The notes under the pieces were generated by a model that searched no databases, was not told the DNA's origin, and saw nothing but the letters and a program-made list of their open reading frames with translations. This document shows, piece after piece, positions 11,792 through 12,964 of a DNA stretch of 12,964 bases. The stretch lies in assembly GCA_020629815.1 (NCBI GenBank), contig JAHDCN010000050.1, positions 1-12,964 on the forward strand, read 5' to 3'. Both the position numbers and the translations under genes were made by a program. The stretch comes from Verrucomicrobiota bacterium (GTDB taxonomy: Bacteria > Verrucomicrobiota > Verrucomicrobiia > Verrucomicrobiales > DEV007). Within the stretch, counting starts at the first letter, position 1. Every line of letters starts with the position of its first letter.

Positions 11792-12955
11792 ATGAAATCA
11801 CCAGAAGAACAACTGGAATTACTCACCCGTGGTGTAGCCAATCTGATCAGCGAGAAAGAGCTGGAAGAGAAACTAAAGAAAGGCAAACCGCTGCGCGCAA
11901 AACTCGGCGTCGACCCGACTTCGCCCGACCTGCACCTCGGTCACAGCGTCGTGTTGGAAAAACTGCGACAATTTCAGGAACTCGGTCACCAGGCAGTTCT
12001 GATTATTGGTGATTTTACCGCGCAGATTGGTGATCCGACTGGACGCTCCAAGACCCGCCCTCCCCTTTCGCGGGAAGACATCCTGGCCAATGCAGAAACC
12101 TACACAGAGCAGGCGTTTAGAATTTTAGATAAGGACAAAACCGAGATTGTCTTCAACGGGGAGTGGTTCAATAAAATGACCTTTTCCGAAGTGATCCAGC
12201 TGAATGCCCGGGTCACCATGCAACAAATGCTGCAGCGCGAAGACTTCAAAAACCGGATCACCCAGAATCAGGAAGTGCGCCTTCACGAAATTCAGTATCC
12301 AATTGTTCAGGGTTGGGATTCGGTTGAAGTACGCGCCGACGTTGAACTCGGAGGCACTGACCAGCTTTTCAACATTTTGGTTGGTCGTGACATGCAGAAG
12401 ACCGAGGGTATGGAGCAACAGGTGGTGATGTGTATGCCTATTCTTGAAGGGCTGGACGGCGTGCAAAAAATGAGCAAGAGCCTCAACAACTATGTTGGCA
12501 TCAGCGAACCGCCAAGTGAGATGTTCGGCAAGATCATGAGTATTTCTGACGAGCTGATGGAGCGATACTTCGTTCTTTTACTCGGCGAAGAATTAGATAC
12601 CAATGCGCATCCGCTTGAGGCGAAAAAATCACTGGCCGCCAAGATTGTCACCCGCTACCACAGTGCCGAAGAGGCAGAGGCAGCAATCGCAAACTGGAAC
12701 AACAGAGGTAGCCTGAGCGATGCCGATCTCCCGGAATTTTCCCCACCGGGGGACCGCTCAGATTTATTGGGGATCGTGTTAGCAGCATTCCAAGACATCG
12801 AGGAACCCAAGTCAGGCTCGGACGTCCGCCGCTTAATCCAGCAGGGCAGCATCCAGATCGATGGTACCAAGGTAACTGATCCAAAGGCAGAACCGGGCCT
12901 AACCAGTGGTCAGGTTCTGAAGTTGAACAAAAAACGCAGCGTGCGGGTTTCCTAA
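11792..12955 (+). CDS. tyrS: Tyrosyl-tRNA synthetase (TyrZ-like subclass)
   Basis: A 387-residue class I aminoacyl-tRNA synthetase that charges tRNA-Tyr. The Rossmann domain has KLGVDPTSPDLHLGHSVVL with the HLGH signature (48-51). Tyrosine recognition is by IQYPIVQGWDSV (Tyr169, Gln173, Asp176), with VELGGTDQLFN (184-194) and the KMSKS loop at 226-230 (VQKMSKSLNNY). An S4 RNA-binding domain closes the protein (about 341-386, DVRRLIQQGSIQIDGTKV). Length and the LGVDPT/KMSKSLNN context look more like the TyrZ group than the E. coli TyrS group; this is from memory. The ATG has GGAG at 9-nt spacing within a hairpin. The gene is complete, ending 9 bases before the window edge. Confidence 0.96.
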   Translation: MKSPEEQLELLTRGVANLISEKELEEKLKKGKPLRAKLGVDPTSPDLHLGHSVVLEKLRQFQELGHQAVLIIGDFTAQIGDPTGRSKTRPPLSREDILANAETYTEQAFRILDKDKTEIVFNGEWFNKMTFSEVIQLNARVTMQQMLQREDFKNRITQNQEVRLHEIQYPIVQGWDSVEVRADVELGGTDQLFNILVGRDMQKTEGMEQQVVMCMPILEGLDGVQKMSKSLNNYVGISEPPSEMFGKIMSISDELMERYFVLLLGEELDTNAHPLEAKKSLAAKIVTRYHSAEEAEAAIANWNNRGSLSDADLPEFSPPGDRSDLLGIVLAAFQDIEEPKSGSDVRRLIQQGSIQIDGTKVTDPKAEPGLTSGQVLKLNKKRSVRVS

Positions 12956-12964
12956 GCTACGCCA

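Overview
The window is a compact bacterial chromosomal segment of about 13 kb with mid-range G+C. It carries mostly housekeeping and transport genes and shows no insertion sequence, phage gene, CRISPR array or RNA gene. Family content points to Verrucomicrobiota, perhaps Opitutae or Puniceicoccales. The clues are a KKETVRISL-bearing proline/alanine-rich membrane-anchored protein, an Nramp-like transporter of a divergent type, many starts without a Shine-Dalgarno sequence, and three TTG starts forced by upstream in-frame stops. This assignment is inference from recalled family resemblance, not a search.

Layout. Bases 3-92 are the last 29 codons of S-adenosylhomocysteine hydrolase (ahcY), followed by a strong bidirectional hairpin terminator shared with a convergent MerR-like HTH protein (179-874, minus). 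That regulator diverges from an Nramp-family-like membrane protein (1031-2728) that lacks the usual metal-binding motifs. The Nramp-like gene is followed after 22 bp by a Gfo/Idh/MocA oxidoreductase (2751-3791), then a DUF2288 protein (about 3881-4237) and a small secreted Lys/Pro-tailed protein (4288-4812). An M20 peptidase/deacylase (4819-5982, minus) converges on the secreted protein.

Next comes a proline/alanine-rich, C-terminally membrane-anchored protein (6147-7151). It is followed by a previously uncalled 28-codon ORF (7174-7260) whose product closely resembles the anchor helix of the larger protein. Both lie before one strong terminator. A thioredoxin with a His-Cys-Gly-Pro-Cys active site (7428-7757) follows. 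A 66-bp intergenic array then holds three 22-bp-phased repeats, the last of which forms a perfect 10-bp hairpin only 4 nt before the TTG start of a DUF6580 membrane protein (7825-8406).

On the minus strand an M23 peptidase (9163-9960) and a TauE/SafE permease (8419-9150) form a two-gene unit. It diverges from truA (10003-10782) across only 42 bp, with TTG starts on both sides. An AraC-family regulator (10838-11758) and tyrS (11792-12955) close the window. The tyrS Shine-Dalgarno sequence sits inside a 7-bp hairpin.

Functionally the window mixes methyl-cycle and translation genes (ahcY, truA, tyrS), redox (thioredoxin), envelope work (M23, secreted protein, Pro-rich anchor protein) and transport. 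The points most worth following are the Pro-rich protein with its 14 T-x-P-aliphatic motifs and micro-paralogue, the ligand-less Nramp homologue beside a cysteine-free MerR-like protein, and the 22-bp repeat/hairpin leader.
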